A stretch of 64,000 nucleotides of DNA from Acanthaster planci (lineage: Eukaryota > Echinodermata > Asteroidea > Valvatida > Acanthasteridae), in the NCBI RefSeq assembly GCF_001949145.1, contig NW_019091383.1:924466-988465 (forward strand), in the 5' to 3' direction. A program made the position numbers and the translations under genes. Below the pieces are notes generated by a model. The model did no database searches. It saw only the letters and a list, made by a program, of their open reading frames with translations, and was not told the DNA's origin. Within the stretch, counting starts at the first letter, position 1. Every line of letters begins with the position of its first letter. Shown here piece after piece: positions 10,036 to 23,187 of this stretch.

Positions 10036-13000
10036 GAGCAGGCAGAACCTGGTGGTTACTGCGTTTTTTCCAGTGTTCATTGTTGGTAAGTGCTGCACCA
10101 GTCCTCTTCTTGCACGTGTATTCAGCATACCTACCTTCCTCCGCTTTATTTAAAACCGTATTGGCATTGAAAAATCCACGTATCGTATGTCGATCACAAT
10201 CATTTTGGTGCCTTTACTTACATAACGTGCATTTCAAATATTCTATTTTTACCGAGCACACAGCCCTTCATTTCCTGACAATATATTTCCCCGAGCTAAA
10301 CAAACAAATAATGCATCTTTCGCTCAGTCCCAGGTCAAATGATAAACTACGTCCGCATAATGAAATTACGTTTAATGAAATTAAATCAATCTTCCATTTT
10401 TATCAATTAGTTACACTCTCGTGGTTGGCAATGCAATTACCGAAAGGTTGAAGTTTAAATTGATCCTGGAATCGTATTTCCTGAGTTAATTGAGCATGTC
10501 ATTTTCCCCCATGTTATAAAAGGTTAGGTAATATAGCTCACCTCAAGGTAATGGACAAGATATACGCTTCACTGCACGTACTTGCCGGCTTGTATGTTCG
10601 GGGGGACGGACACACAAAAGGGATTTATTGAATATGTTAGGAAGATTGGCATGGCGGACGTTCCAATGTGACAGAGGTTTGCTGCAGCGCCACGTGAATC
10701 TCTATTTCGCGTTTCGTCTGCCCGTTGTCAGGACCCACTCTCGCTTCGAAAGAGTGTCTGAGTGGTCCTCGAAGGCTCGAAAGCTTGGTATTTTTGTCTC
10801 AGTTCGGGAGAGGACTGCGCCTTTATTGCCCTGTGTGTGGTACATATGCTTCGGGTGGCTTTCCTTGTCAAATAGTTCCCCCGTTCTTGCCGTTTTTAGA
10901 ATACATGTATGCAAACCAGATACCGAACACGCAGCCGTATTGCACCGGCCATTGCGGTCCAGTGTAGTGTGAAATGCGGAGTCGTATATATAGTCTATAA
11001 ATACGCCGTACTTAGAGCAGGGATCAATGAAAACTATGAGGGACAGGAGAGGCTGAAAGTACATGTGCGGACAAGGAGATGGAGTATCATAGGTGTCCAG
11101 ATTTCATGTGACACTGGTTGCTGAGAGGTTGAACTTTGACTCATGTTAAGTTGTATGTTTTGGCACATAATTCATCGGGCGCATTAAACAATGTAAACCC
11201 ATTTTTTTTTCTGGAAACTTCTTCCGTCAGCACATGCGCTCAGCACATCTCCGAAGCTTGAAAATGTGCAGTAGGCGTATACAGTATAGGGCCTAACTTT
11301 AGAAGGAAAAACAGATAGGAGTTGCAGATGATTCCAATTTGTAAAAAATTATTTGTTCATTCTTTGACACGGGGACATAAGCTTTAAATTTAATTAGTTT
11401 GGTGAATAACTACATGTATAATCTACAGCTGTATTATGATCGTCAGTGGAAAAAGCGTCTACGGCCCTAAATCCATGTCAAACACTGTCAAATGGAGCAG
11501 AACAAATCCATTATGGACGCGATTGGAGCGCATTAAAAGATAAATTGGCTTGCTTTGACGGCCCGTCATTATGATGATGATTGGTGAAGACATCAATCCC
11601 CCAACAACCCAGCGCTGCAACGGGGCGATAATGTTCCAAATGCAATCCTGGGCTGTCGTTACTCTCCTCCGCTCGTTTATCTCTTGGCCAGACCCTTACG
11701 ACCGTGACGGAGAAGCGCCCTCATAACGCGGTAATTCAATTACAACGCGGTGCGGTTTGGTCGTCGACATGTACATTAGCATGATGTCTTCTCAGAAACC
11801 CAGGGCAATCCTTCTTCGAGTCGCTTGTGTTGTATGGAAGAAAAAGAAAGTGAACAAAGGAAAATCGCATCGGGTCCAAGATGAGCGTTGACCTCTCTGA
11901 TATAGCACTTCTCTCGTTTTTTCCGGGTTGGTACCTCCTTTTGTACGGCTACAGTAGCAATATCTGCAGTTCCCGGATGACACTTGGCGCCTGTAGGCTC
12001 ACGGACAAGAAAACCAAAATGGTAATGCTTGCTTAGTCTTGGCCATTATGACTGAAGTTCTTGTTTGCCCTATTGATAATCGGTCCAGATTTTATTGTAC
12101 AGGGCTTATTTTACCCTTTTGAACGTGATTCCGCTTCTGGATTGGACTTCATAGGCCCTATTCTGAATTCGGATTGCGATTGGGATATCCCAGTTCTGTA
12201 TTTTTTGTTTGCCTGTTTGGCAACTCAAGAGAAATAATTCTTGTCGTTTAGCATGGGAAGAAAACAAAAGAACTGTCTTGGAAATATACCCACTTTGTAG
12301 AGCGAATATAAGGGCATGTGCCCCCCCCAAAAAATAACACGTTGACAAGCGAAATACAAAACATAAGCAAGTGTTGTAATTTTGCGTGTCCTCTTCTTTA
12401 AATAGTTTCCCCTGGGATAGGCCCTATACGCCCCCTATCTTCCAAAGCATATTGAAAGAACTACACGAGGAAAACAAGTGACTGATCCCGAGGAAAATCC
12501 GACAAAGGCAGATCCCAGGAGTGGCTCGTATCATATCAAAGTATTCAAGGGGTGCTGGGAGTATTACACACGGCGGGTATAAATATCTTGGCGAAGCAAT
12601 GACGCGGTCGACGGGGCTTTTGAGAATCTCCTCAAGGCATCAGTCGACTACCGCACGGGGAGTCTCAACCACGGGGACAAGACTTAATCTCGTCAGGTTG
12701 GTTGAAATAAAATTTTTGTGTTTTTTTTCCAGAGAAGTCCTCGCCCAAATATAGCTTTTAAGTACCTGTGGTGATTTGACTATAAAAACCCGTTTTGTTA
12801 CATTCAGTCTGCCCGAGATCCCAAGACTCAAAATCTGTTTTCTCGTCTGCATAATCAAAGGTATTTATAGAAAGATTTCGTGTTTTTTTATTTCAACATC
12901 TGGCTGGAGATACTCATTGGCAGAGGATTTTTGTGCAAAGTTATATTGTTGAAAAGAAATTCCATATAAATTTTACCAATGCGGCCCAAAGCAGACTTTT

Positions 13001-13133
13001 TTATTTTTTATTTACCCGTGACGGTAGCAAATCGACCGGAAAAACTGTAACTGATAAGTGCTTTGGTTTGAAACTTATCGAACACGAGACAGGATGCGAT
13101 TTTATAAATAATAAACCCGCTGGTAATTAGCCA
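10036..13133. other. spacer without recognised content
   Basis: No exon, RNA gene or clear repeat is identified. Several open frames of 60-120 codons overlap each other on both strands around 10628-11124 and show no known motif. Confidence 0.4.
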
Positions 13134-13285
13134 CCCCCCCCCAAAAAAAACCAAACAAACAAACACCCCAACACCCCAACCAACCAACCAACCAACAAAC
13201 AAACAAACAAACAAACAAACAAACAAACAAACAAACAAACAAACAAACAAACAAACAAACAAACAAACGAGCAAACAAACAAAAA
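13134..13285. repeat. (AAAC)n microsatellite with CCAA and CCCCAAC blocks
   Basis: A 9-base poly-C run (13134-13142) and poly-A lead into AAAC units, an ACACCCCAACACCCCAACC block, four CCAA units and then a long run of AAAC units to about 13285. On the minus strand this encodes repeated CLFV residues, an artefact. The reverse complement of the C-rich block closely resembles the block inside the GTTT array at 52079-52182. Confidence 0.95.
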
Positions 13286-13660
13286 TTTAAAAAAGTACCT
13301 TTGAAATTGGACGTACCTCACACTGCCATGCACCATCGGCTTTCAATAGATTGTTTAATGGTTTGGAAAAATGGAAATGAAAGGTGGGATGACATATAAT
13401 GCAGTACTGTAGCCATTATGGCATGGAAATATGGAATTGCAGTCATGTATGCCTGAGGCTGTCACTGTAATGTATGCACTTACTGCTGCTGGTCTTTACC
13501 GCTCTCAAAGTCACACCGTCATGTCTGACTCTGAGTAGTTGGAGTCTGTGTCTGCTGCATTCCAATCACCGCTGAATATTTTATCTCTTTGCATAAAGCT
13601 ACCTGACCCTTCACTTTATTATAAGTACATTAAAGTGAAACTGTGCATGCCAAAAATAAG

Positions 13661-13830
13661 TAAATGAAATGAAACGAAGCGACAGAAACGAAATGAAACG
13701 AAATGACAAGATATGAAATGTCGTATCATGACATGAAATGGTATGACATGAAATCTCATGACATGACATCTCATGACATGACATCGCGTGGCATGACATG
13801 ACATCTCATGGCATGGTATGACTTGACATA
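13661..13830. repeat. degenerate ATGAC/GAAAC pentanucleotide array
   Basis: The array begins with GAAATGAAACGAA-like units and passes into ATGAC-ATGAC-ATCTC units, repeated with variation to about 13830. The minus-strand frame reads as repeated SCHEMSCH-like residues, an artefact. Confidence 0.85.
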
Positions 13831-15588
13831 AAGTCACATAGAATAATATAACAAGCAAATGTTAAACTTAGAGAATAATACTCACTGTTTCAACAAAATT
13901 GAACATGATTTTATATTGAAATTAAGCTACTTACGCTTTCTGTTATCCTTTGAAAGTGATACTTATTTTGAAATATTTATTATAACATTAATTTTTTTAA
14001 CTGAACTTTTAAAACTAATTCCCAGTTGTCGATATGAATCGTGGTTGGGAAGGTATTTTTATGGAGTAATTCAAGCAGCTTCTGATCGATGACAAATAGA
14101 AAAAGATATCAGTTGATGGGAAATGATAAAAAGGCGCCATCTACATGTTCATGCACCGTCCTGACACCTTCAAATATTGATAATAATGGCCAATCAAAAA
14201 TGAGAGGAGCACAACCCTGACCATGCGCAGTGCAGGTCCGTAGTGACATATCATGTGAACCAACTCAGCCGCTACTGGGCCTAACATGACTCAACTGGCT
14301 GTCTCCCCAAGGTGCTGTTCTGCAGGTTTGCCAACTAATCGATACTTTCAGCAGCGTGCTGATATTGGATGACCGTTTTGCCAGCCGCGGCCCAGTCCTG
14401 GGGTCTTCAGCGTCGGTTTTCAAGGCCTCTGAGAGCCGAGATGGCCTGTCATGAAATACTCCCCGGCTGAACAAAATATGACCGAGTCTTTGCCAGGCGA
14501 TGAAATGGAAAGAATGCTTCAACTCAAAGAGGTACGGTTTCAAGATAAATAAGCTGCGAACTTTTCGACAAGCCATGGCTCTTAGCGTTCATCTCGAGCA
14601 AAAGGATGCTGAGCTGGACTGGGCTCACGCTGCTGGCTCCTAAGTGGACATTTTTTTTTCCTTCTCAGGGGGTGCACGGGCAATTCAGCGAATCGGCCAG
14701 TGCCTGACGCTCACTTCTCGAATACGTCAGCAGTGTTCCGTCGTGCTGCTCTCCGATCTCGCGTTGTGAGTTGACACAAGCTGCCCCCCCGATTGCCAGG
14801 GAACGTGGATCATGTGATCAGCAAGTGAGGATTGAGATGGTACTGTCTGCCCGCGTTTTTATTCGGATGAAACAGCGCAAACATAGACACTGTGAGTGGA
14901 AGCAACCTGCTTTCCGGAGCAAATCTTCAGGAAATGAAATCAACCCCTCTCTTTCTCTGGAGAAGTTGCCGAGGCTTTTGATATAATGCATTGCCTTTGG
15001 ACGAAGCCAGGCAACGCTGCGAAAGCACACAGACCGACACCATCTGGCACAGTGACCACGTGACTCGATATTGGAGGGACTTACCCGCATCTACAAAGGG
15101 GGTGCCAATGTGCACTTCGCAGCAGTACACCGTTCGTAGCCATGAGAGGGTGGATCGCACACGGCACACGCATCCAATGGGAATGAAAACCTCTAAAATG
15201 CACGCGCGTGGGCCGCCGTACACCAGGGCACGCAGGATGATACGAGGACAATGTTTAGATGAATCAGACCTCGGCTGCGTGCGCGTGCTTGGCTGACGTG
15301 CAAGTGTCACGTACATTGGTGGAAACCACCAAAGGGAGATTGACCGCATCACACGGGGGACCTTCGGCGTCATTAAGATACGGATCTCCGCCATCTTCAC
15401 AACCAACACGCGGTACACAGGTATCTCCGTGGAAGAGTTTTGCGGCTGTGTGTTTGTGTGTATTCACCCGGTCTGTGCCTCCCACTTCAACCGCATGCAT
15501 GCCGCAGAGTGACCGCCACCAACACTCAATGACACCTCAGGTGTCCCTGCAGTCGCTCTGTGAGCTCTATGATCAGCTGTCCGTGGAT
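13831..15588. other. upstream region and probable 5' leader of the RASL10-like gene
   Basis: No separate gene is seen. From roughly 15000 the sequence becomes richer in GC and CpG, as expected of a promoter-proximal region or leader. No TATA box or other core promoter element can be placed with confidence. The reading frame of the GTPase stays open upstream to 15259, but most of that extension has no coding look; the last 16-20 codons before 15589 do have coding-like third positions. Confidence 0.4.
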
Positions 15589-16242
15589 ATGGACCAGCTG
15601 GACGTGGTTGTCCTCGGAGCTCCCTCTGTAGGCAAGACGGCGCTCATTGAACAATACTGCCGGTGTCAGTTTGTCCAAAAACACCGCCCCACCACAAGTG
15701 CCTGCATCTACACCACGGCCGTGGTGGCCAACAACCAGCTCTTCGAGATGAACCTGATCGACATTCCCGTCATCCCGTACTCCCCTCTAGACTACAGGGC
15801 CGGCGACACGACCGCCCCACCCGGGCCCAGCTGGGAAGAGCTGCAGTCCCACGCCATGGCCATTGGCACGGCGTCGGCCCTCATTTTTATCTACGACATC
15901 ACGTCCCAGGAGAGCTTCCAGTACATTAAGGACCTGCGGCAGCAGATTCTGGATTGCTACGAGGCCGAGGGGGGCTTTGATATCCCCGTCATCGTGGCGG
16001 GCAACAAGCAAGACTTGCAGATGCTCTCCAACCTGCCGCGGAGGCACATATCGCAGATAGTCAAGAAAACCTGGAAGTGTCCGTACGTGGAGTGTTCGGC
16101 CAAGTACAACTGGCACGTGGGCTCGCTCTTTAATGAGGCACTCAGGGCTGTAACAATGGGGAACAGCAACAAGGAAGGTCAGACGAGATCTCGTAGATTA
16201 CCACTGCGTGCCTGGAAACACTGCTCATGTTCTATAATGTAA
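15589..16242 (+). CDS. RASL10A/B-like atypical Ras-family small GTPase
   Basis: This encodes a 217-residue Ras-superfamily GTP-binding protein, probably membrane-attached and involved in signalling. Visible motifs are the P-loop GAPSVGKT (residues 10-17), PT at 34-35 in switch I, GNKQD (138-142) and ECSAK (168-172). The stretch KTWKCPYVECSAKYNWH is what identifies RASL10, by recall of the vertebrate proteins (about 203 residues). The switch II DTAGQ motif is absent (LIDIPVI at 56-62), as in that family. Position 12 is proline, not the Ras glycine. A loop rich in Gly and Pro (about 70-82) follows switch II. The C-terminus has basic residues (200-211), C212 and the prenylation box CSIM (214-217). 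The start at 15589 is chosen because it puts the P-loop as close to the N-terminus as in vertebrate RASL10 and has G at -3 and +4. An in-frame ATG at 15529 (weaker context) would add 20 residues. No intron interrupts the frame. GC-rich codons stand out from the AT-rich surroundings. Confidence 0.9.
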   Translation: MDQLDVVVLGAPSVGKTALIEQYCRCQFVQKHRPTTSACIYTTAVVANNQLFEMNLIDIPVIPYSPLDYRAGDTTAPPGPSWEELQSHAMAIGTASALIFIYDITSQESFQYIKDLRQQILDCYEAEGGFDIPVIVAGNKQDLQMLSNLPRRHISQIVKKTWKCPYVECSAKYNWHVGSLFNEALRAVTMGNSNKEGQTRSRRLPLRAWKHCSCSIM

Positions 16243-19200
16243 TCCTGTAATCCTCACTCAACCAGGAAAATCATCGTCCTAATCACTGATTCATGTCAGC
16301 ACCTCCATCTTCCAGAGAACGCCCGAGCGGTTTCTTTATGCCTGGACACGGGTGACACCCTTCCACGTGACAACTCCCTTCTGCGTTTCAAGTTGGACAT
16401 CTCTGCCAACCGACAAAACTTGCTGGGGAAGTGTGGAAAGTATCAGCTGGCCTGTTTACTTGCGTCCCTTCCCTTGTTTTGCCTGTCAGTGTCTGCAAGT
16501 CGGCCCCCGGGATGTTCCGTTTGCGTAGGCGACAGGTGTTATCTTTATCCTCCTCGACATAACGAGTGTCTCCAAGGTGTGACACTTCCCATTTTCAAGG
16601 GATTCATCCCGCAGACTGATACAAAACGGTAAAGGAATTCCAAGTGCATGAACTCTTCAGTAAGCCTTATCGAAATACTGGTGTGTAAAAGCTGTGCAAT
16701 AATTCATTGATATTTGTCCTGCTTTACTGGACATTGAATGACCAATTCAGTATGTACTTAAAGATTACAGTGTATTATTTAGGTCTTTGTCCTATAACCT
16801 AATCATTAGCGTTTGAAATATACCCTTTCATTCTTTTAAAACCCTGCAAGTTATAATATATTCCAGCCGAAGTTAACACTTTCATCAGGTATGTTGTGCA
16901 GATTGATACTTCCGTTTTGTCTAAGGTTTCGCTGGTCTACCGGTTTTCATTTTTGTTTACTATGTAATTCATGATTACAACATTTCATTCGTTCTAGACT
17001 GCACGTGTGTTGAATTCGCCGAGGATCCCTGTATTAACCATATTCTCGTTCATATTGTTGCTTAAGTTATTGAATTGAACCTGTATGATTTTTTCACGCA
17101 TCAAATTTGGACCCGTATTGCCTCAGAGTTAATGAAGTTGGTTTCAGGTGCTGAACTAAAATTGACGAGCAGGAAGTAACTACTGCCATCAAACTCTGGG
17201 AAATAGAATTACGATTTCTCTTAACCTGTGTCGCTCAACGAAAATGTGTACCCGTCGGTTTTAGGAAAACCCCATCAACTTCGAATTTCTCATGTCACTG
17301 AATCCTGACTTGTACCTGAGTTCGAGGCTGAGGTCAAATTCTATGATGTGCAGTTTGAGTTGCAGTCCAATTCAATCCGATCTAATCTAATCAATGTTGT
17401 GCTTCAATGGGGTTTTATCAGCCTTCTATTTGTCAAGTCCTCACAGGTTCCCACAAAACTTATCAAAAGTGCGTCACAAGTCATCCAGTCCCTACTGTCA
17501 GGCTGTTGAAACGAATTCTATCAAACAGAGTCACTCCTTTTGTCGTCGCTTTTTTTTCTCAGGCAAAACAATGCGATTTACTTTGATCTAACTTTTGACC
17601 TTGCATTTGTAGGATGATACTGGGAATTCAAGTCCTGGTTACGTAACCATAGAGCATGTAACGTTGGGCTTGGTGGGCTCAGCTATCATGTAACAAAGCG
17701 AATCGTTTTTATCACCAATCTGCGCCATTTTGGCGTGCTGAGCGACCTCGGTTGTTGAAACTCACGTTTTCAAGACCACTTCTGTTTACTGATGTATGTA
17801 TGCTAAGCCAGCGACAACAAGCACTGTACATTCCTATGAATCCACCATCACTCAAGGGAAATGCAGTCGTTAAGCTGATTTCTATTGTCGTTTGCAGGTT
17901 GAACGTTCAGCCTTGTCTGTAGTGTCCACTCACAATCCCACAGTATCACTAAGCTACCAGCATACATGAATAATTGTACATATTTGCATATCTGATGTAC
18001 AGCAGATCTCCATCAATATCGCATTCGTTATATTTATATATTTGTATCAATCAATTTTCTTAATACGAAACATTTCAGGCGTATATTTTCCCTAGCACCT
18101 ACACGCGGGCATAATAAACGACAACGCGTCACATTAGTCGCTGGCAGATTTCAGTACATATATATCATTCCCGCAGGTTTCAAAAATCCAGGGAAAAAAG
18201 CCCTCAATAAGCAAAAATTCAGGCCAATTTTTCTTTTTCAATTTGCTGCTGCGTAGTCGACCGTGATGTCGCCTCGTGCAAGCGTGAACTCGGAACCTTC
18301 TTGCGAAAGCGTTATTTCTGCTCTCTGCAAATTGGCAAATCGTCAGATTTCCCGCAGCCCATCGACCGGGTCGTATTCACTCCCCAGTATTTGCTCTCTC
18401 ATCTTTCTGGCTAAAGTCACAGCCTCGAAATTGGTCAGTTTGATGAATATTCCTTCAATCCACACCTCTGAGATGTCTTTAGATTCAATCTGCCTGGAGT
18501 TCTTCCGTTCCAGTTATCCAAATTTGGATTGATTCTTTCCCTCTCGCCTGCAAAGCACAAACGAAGGGTCTAGTGTCAACATTTTTAGGGTGGGGGACAG
18601 GCTAGGCATTGCTTTTCAATTACAAAGCTGTCGAAATTCGCTCTTGCCGTAGATATTACGGCAAGCCAACCTGATACAACTTATTATAAACAGATTCCCT
18701 AATAGCCATACTCTTGGTTATTCACATGACGTTCGTATAATGCACAAGTCTTGCTCTCTATGGCTACTAGACTCGAAAGAGCCTGCCGGTGCGCAAACCA
18801 AATCGTGATTTGCACATCGGTTGTTGAACTGGTGCTCTGCTCGTAGAGCATTGTATGTTCCGTGAATGGGAGGGTTATAGTACAGAAACGGGTTTAAAGC
18901 CACCAACAGGACTGTCAGCTCATATTTCTGTGAAAACTTGATAAAATGTAGCCGCTTATTTTATAATGGACTTTACAGGCATCAGTTTTCAAAATGCCAA
19001 TGGGCTTCAAGACCATTTTTAGGGGCCATCGCCTTCGGTTGGAAATTTCTCCACATTTCATTGGTTAATCCTGCTAACAGTAAATTAAACAGGAGATGAA
19101 TTATGAGGAAACAACCTTAAAATTTTTGTATGCGTGTATAATTTTTTAATTACTCTGGAATGCTTATCATCGTCAATTATGGCATTTCATTTAAAGCTGA

Positions 19201-22200
19201 AAGACTCCTCCGTTCGGACTTATCGCAGTTAGGCCTAATCGTTAGAAATTGACTTCTTTTTTTCAACCTCAATTTAGATTCATTCCAATCTGTCCGTTTA
19301 TTTGCGAGGCATCGACGTGTTACTTGAAGACCCTTGTTGGCATTACATCATCCAATTAAACAGACTTATACGGTGCGAAATGAATAAGTCCCCGAAACAA
19401 AGAAGCCGCTTTGGAACAGTATGTTAATGCGTATTGCTGGAAAATATGCTCTGTGAATGTTTACTGTGCAAATACTTGCTGTGCTCACTAAAGTCTGTAT
19501 AGACGCTCTTTGAAAGTTATCAATGGTGTGATAAAGACAAAAATAATGTGACCACAGCGCATATGGTCATAAGAGTGGGCGGGTTCCCCCAGGGATAGAA
19601 AATACAATGATACAGTGATCCCACAAAAAAAAAAAACCAGCCAGAGACTCTAGTCATCTTGTATGAAGAATTGTGATTTATCAAGGGAAAGTTTATAATA
19701 TATACGCCTTTTCATTGCGATGCAAATGGTGCTTATAAAGTTTTTCTGATGGTAGCTTGTGTACTGTTAACCCAGCTGAAACCTCCAAATCCTTCTGGTA
19801 GTCTTCGTCCTCGTGATATTTATAAAAATCATACCTCAAACAAAACGTATCTGCATAGCCCTTTCACACAGATAGGTCTACTGGTGACTTCTCAAAATGG
19901 CGGCTGACTTACACTCATTCAGTTCTGTTCGATGTAGCTTGGCTCCTTGCCAAGTCCCCTAAAGTCACAATAAATTGTGGATGGCTTTTTGTATCGCATC
20001 ATAAAACGTTTGGGCGCGCGACATTGAATTCCCCCCTCCTTGCTTTGACAACAGACCTGCCAGAATAACTGTTATATTTTATAAACTTCAATCTCAGGCG
20101 ACGTTCTCATGCCCCGCGCGAAGCTAATTTATGAACTGTTACCCCGGGACATGTACAGTGTACGTGCACGTGGGTACCGGCGTGTCCAACCGACAGATAG
20201 TGTGTCATTTTGCTCCGCATGTCTCTCCTCTCGCATGCGAAGAGACTAGAATGTTTTATTACCCTTTTTTTCTAGGAAGGGAAAATCGAAATGTATTATC
20301 TGATGGGGGATACTACTGCAGACGGCGGTATTCTGTTAGCATGTGAATCGTCGTTTCTTCCCCAGAAAATTTAGCGTGCGTCAGGTTTAATTGTTGTTTC
20401 GTTCAAAATGTTAAACATTAATTTCACATGCTAACTGCGTTAGAATGGCCCTGTAGGTTTTTTATTGTTCGGTACCGGTACAGCCCGTTAATGGAGCACA
20501 CCTCCTACGGGATTTAATATCTTTGTTATTTCCATATGCAGCGTCTGTGGGAAAAGGTTCTACTATCCATATTGTGCTTTGTTCTGTAATGAAGGCTGAA
20601 AAGCCATGGAAAAAAGCTATTGCGATGATGTATGTCGACTCAGTGTATCGCTTGAACTCTTTTCTGTATCGATCTGGTATACCACAAGGACGTATGATTG
20701 CATGAACAAAGGACGCCAACCCGACACAAATTGAAAAATAATGTAAAACAATTCAGAGATTCAATTTTTTTATCAGGGCATGAATAATTCAATTTCATTT
20801 TTCTGCAGACTAAAATTAGATTAGAAATGGAGGTAAATTTGACAAGATGATTATTAAAAAGATTTTTTAAAAGATCAAGTAGGGAAAATGTTTCGAATTG
20901 TATCTTATTTTGAAGAAAATATTTTTTGGATATATATCTTTAAAATTATAATTCTATTTAATAATATGTAAATTACAACATATCAGTAATCTTTTCGTGT
21001 TTACATTTTTCGTTTCAATGATTTCATGAGGCTTGTTAGAATAGAATTACATCAGGCTTCTCGGGCAAAAAGAAGTATCAATTTGCCAATTTCGAAAATT
21101 TGCATTTAAATAAAATCGGAGAATTTTCTGAATTTTCTTATCATTCTAACTGGCACAACACAGAAACCTATTTTGTCCTGCTCTGTTTTTTTTATCGTCG
21201 CTTATGGGCAGGGGACGCTCGAGTTTATAGGTGTATATTTTAGTCAATGCTAACACCACGTGTCTCTTTCTATAGCCTTGTGCTGGCCTTGTAAGGCTTC
21301 TTGGTTACACTTAAGCATGTTCCTGCTGCCATTTTTGTGTATTTTGTCCTTAATTAGCCAAGAGAAATCCGAAAAGGGTGTGTATCAACTTAATCTCTTC
21401 GTTGTTCCTAATCCTCGCCGGGTTTTGCATTTTTCCCATCTTTTCAGGCCGACTGATGTGATCAACGACATTCTAGGATAACCCGAAATGAAATTATTCT
21501 GCTGCCCATTGCCCGAAGAACCACAGAATAATATTCCTTTGACTTTAGTTATCACGTTGGAAATCTTATTCAGAGACGGACAGTGGGCAACCTGTACACG
21601 GTTTAACTTTAAGAACACATTAGGATGCAGTTTTATTGGAGAATTAACACCATCCGAACCCCCTGTAAAGGGTACGATTCGACTGACGACAAGACCTGGG
21701 CGAGAACTCCGGCCGCAGTTTGTGGAAGACGCTAGTGAAGATTTAATGATATTGATTCCATCTCCACGAGAAAACACTCTTCCTTCTTGGAGATTTTCCC
21801 GGCGACACCGATTCCTCATATTTCATAATGTATTAGGTGCGGGAGCAATAACCGCGCATCGTGTGACATGAAGTCATCGTAACCGAGTCTTAATCAGGTT
21901 CGACAAACGGCTCCCATTTCGTGCCAAAGCTGCAAATGTACTTTTTTCCGAGGATGTTTTTCTAGAATCCTCTCTTGAACGTGCCATGCGGTGATGGATG
22001 GTATTACTGTGCTTAGTGGTACGTGAGCCAGAAGCGCAAACGGGTAATTTCGCCCTCAATGTAGCAGTTCCTCTTATTGGATTTGATTCAATAGGCTCGC
22101 AGTTTGTTTCTGCGTTAAAGTAATAATTAAAGGGAAAAATATTTGAGTAGTTTAGAAAAATCACACCATTCGCGATTGGTCGGTATGCTGTTTTGTATCT

Positions 22201-23167
22201 TCCCCACGATCTTTCTCCAAATCAGTGTATAGTTTTTGCTCCAGACAACCAAACGCACGAGGACGCCATTTTCGGTCTTGTTCCTTAAATTTGTTCGCTA
22301 AAGTGTAACTGTTAATTGGGATGGTACCAGCTGTTTTATGATTGGCTTCCTTTCCAAGCCTCCCTTTCAATATTTTTTTTTCACTTGTGGCTCGAATTAG
22401 TACACATTTGAAATAATTCATCAGAGTGGAAGGTAATAATTTCGAATGGAATTTATTGCACTGCTTTTATTTCTACTCTAAAGTTTCCGAAACGACGACT
22501 TATAGTCTTGCTTTCAATTTCAACATCGCGGACACAATAAGGAAGTCGACGCCAGGCAACCCTTTCCTGTATGACTATCCTGAGAGATGATCGGCAACAT
22601 ATTGCATAACAGTGGTCAGTTTCTACAGGAAACACATTCATCATTTTGTTGGACCGAAAGGAGAATCGCATATTTTGAATATTGTTCAGTTCGTGTACCT
22701 AGCTCCCAACCATGAACTAAATCCGCTTGCCACTTTTTGGTCACGAATTAGCAACTATGTGGGAGTGTCAGTCTTTCATTTTGTCGGTTTTCTCAAAACT
22801 TGGATTCCTTAACGGCTGTGGCTTCGTCTCAGGCCCCAGAACCGTTTGCAGACCTTGAAGGTGTTGACCATTTTGAAAATACAAATTTGCACAGTCTGTG
22901 GAGTCTGAAAACAACTCAGAAGAAGGCAAAATGTATACGAAGCCGAGGTTCGAAAACAGCTCCTTGTTCTGGTCATACAAATCTTAGTTTCGGCTGAATG
23001 TACACATACAGTCGTGCGTTGATTCTGTTGTGGAGAAAGGGGCCGCTTCAATCATGGACATAGATTTCCATGGGGATTTTCGCACAAGCGGTATGGTGTT
23101 TATTTTTCGGCCGGTAATTACGTTGCCAAGTACGCTCGTACAATAATCACACTGTTAAAAACCTATA
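16243..23167. other. 3' flank of the GTPase gene and long spacer
   Basis: The start of this stretch is presumably 3' UTR. The first AATAAA I find is at 18113-18118, about 1.9 kb past the stop, so the transcript end is uncertain. TAGGCCTA is at 19230-19237. The segment 20740-21130 is markedly AT-rich. Overlapping open frames on both strands at 21385-21871 have no recognisable motif. No RNA gene is seen. Confidence 0.4.
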
Positions 23168-23187
23168 TTTTTTTTCTCGGAGAGTGC
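23168..23187. repeat. shared T-tract plus CTCGGAGAGTGC element, copy 1
   Basis: TTTTTTTTCTCGGAGAGTGC occurs here and again at 40409-40428, with no similarity in the flanks. On the minus strand it reads GCACTCTCCGAG followed by poly-A, which could be the tail of a severely truncated retroposon. Confidence 0.5.

Noticed and set aside
9939-10451. 170-codon open frame
   Set aside because: It starts inside the hairpin MITE, runs into AT-rich spacer and has no known motif.
13134-13285. Regular array considered as CRISPR-like
   Set aside because: It is a plain tetranucleotide microsatellite with no spacers, in a eukaryotic context.
13008-13336. Minus-strand open frames rich in CLFV repeats
   Set aside because: They come from translating the AAAC microsatellite.
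13611-13858. Cys/His-rich minus-strand frames resembling a metal-binding protein
   Set aside because: The CH pattern is the ATGAC pentanucleotide array read in reverse.
15259-15588. 110-residue N-terminal extension of the RASL10-like frame
   Set aside because: Most of it has no coding character, and vertebrate RASL10 proteins begin about where the ATG at 15589 lies. Only the last 16-20 codons remain possible.
15663-16172. Overlapping open frames on both strands inside the GTPase gene
   Set aside because: They are shadows of a GC-rich coding exon and show no motif of their own.
21385-21871. Long frames open on both strands over the same bases
   Set aside because: Neither translation shows a transposon or cellular motif.
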